Positions 40,781-41,000 of a stretch of 41,000 nucleotides of DNA are shown here, piece by piece. The notes below the pieces were generated by a model that was not told the origin of the DNA, searched no databases, and was given only the letters and a program-made list of their open reading frames with translations. Origin of the DNA: Alphaproteobacteria bacterium (lineage in GTDB: Bacteria > Pseudomonadota > Alphaproteobacteria > Rhizobiales > Aestuariivirgaceae); the NCBI GenBank assembly GCA_020441605.1, contig JAGRLX010000012.1:1-41000 (forward strand), given 5' to 3'. A program made the translations under genes and the position numbers. Every line of letters starts with the position of its first letter. Position 1 is the first letter of the stretch.

Positions 40781-41000
40781 TCATTGCAGGATGGAGTGCG
40801 CCCACGCCTGCTTTCCCTTGAGGTAGCGATGCAGCTCCTCAAGAAGAACTCTACTTTGACGATCAGCCTTGATGACCCGGCCCGCAATCTCTTCGATGGC
40901 ACGTGGTACCGTCAGCCATGGAACCTTCTTTTGTGGATGCCGCTCGGTTTGCAAGGAATTTCTGATTGTCGGGGCTTGTGATCGAGTGCGGTCTTTTGTC
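40781..41000 (-). CDS. 3' end of an unrecognised gene, cut by the window edge
   Basis: The minus-strand frame is open from the window edge to TGA 40783-40781, about 72 codons. The peptide has protein-like character, with an amphipathic helix (PRAIEEIAGRVIKADRQ then VLLEELHRYLKGKQAW) and a short tail ending SILQ. No family was recognised. It would lie upstream of the VWA gene on the same strand, with 184 bp between. It could be a chance open frame. Confidence 0.35.
   Translation of the reverse strand, partial: TKDRTRSQAPTIRNSLQTERHPQKKVPWLTVPRAIEEIAGRVIKADRQSRVLLEELHRYLKGKQAWAHSILQ

Noticed and set aside
40382..40981. 199-codon plus-strand open frame over the start of the VWA gene
   Set aside because: It is antisense to the signal peptide and VWA domain of a well-supported gene and has no recognisable features.
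1..41000. CRISPR arrays, rRNA, tRNA, intact insertion sequences
   Set aside because: No regularly spaced direct repeats, cloverleaf-like segments or intact transposase motifs were found by eye on either strand.

Overview
The window is GC-rich, gene-dense DNA that looks like the chromosome of an alphaproteobacterium, most likely Hyphomicrobiales (rhizobia-like). This rests on the GC-rich codon use, many ATGA/TGATG-coupled genes, several ABC and TRAP solute transporters, and an ectoine uptake and degradation locus arranged much like the ehu/eut genes of Sinorhizobium. No rRNA, tRNA or CRISPR array was seen. The taxonomic call is inference.

Layout. (1) 1-6896: the 3' part of an FMN-dependent alpha-hydroxy-acid oxidase; a winged-helix/TPR regulator (minus); then a small secreted LprI/DUF1311-like protein followed by an unrecognised 1078-residue exported coiled-coil protein with two kinds of internal repeat. 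(2) 7132-16047: a lipid-type locus. It has two PaaK/CapK-like adenylate-forming enzymes, two CDP-alcohol phosphatidyltransferase-like proteins with altered active-site motifs, a small DedA-like membrane protein, a CdsA-like CTP:phosphatidate cytidylyltransferase, a fused acyl-AMP ligase/acyl-carrier/PlsC acyltransferase of about 840 residues, and a LOG-family protein. Together they could run from fatty-acid activation to CDP-diacylglycerol to an unknown headgroup lipid. This is the best candidate here for an undescribed system. (3) 16190-16620: a decayed serine recombinase. (4) 16725-27395: ectoine/hydroxyectoine import and catabolism. ehuB-ehuC-ehuD-ehuA-gntR-doeB are on the minus strand. Divergent from them are eutB-eutC-doeA-(second M24 protein)-doeD on the plus strand. 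A palindrome in the shared promoter region is a candidate operator.

(5) 27486-32239: a TRAP transporter (DctP, DctQ, DctM) coupled to an amidase and a 55-residue membrane protein. (6) 32685-37725: an RpiR-family regulator divergent from a 5-formyltetrahydrofolate cyclo-ligase-like protein and an NMT1/THI5-type ABC importer whose permease is a two-domain fusion. The divergent promoter carries an array of TGAAAC/GTTTCA half-sites that is very probably the RpiR operator. (7) 37726-41000: a gene-poor stretch with possible gene remnants, a rhomboid protease with an extra N-terminal domain, an exported von Willebrand A protein, and the open 3' end of an unrecognised gene at the right edge.

The overall picture is of a chromosome region rich in nutrient-scavenging operons, each with its own regulator and importer, next to a dedicated lipid-assembly locus. 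All functional calls come from motifs read by eye. No database search was run.
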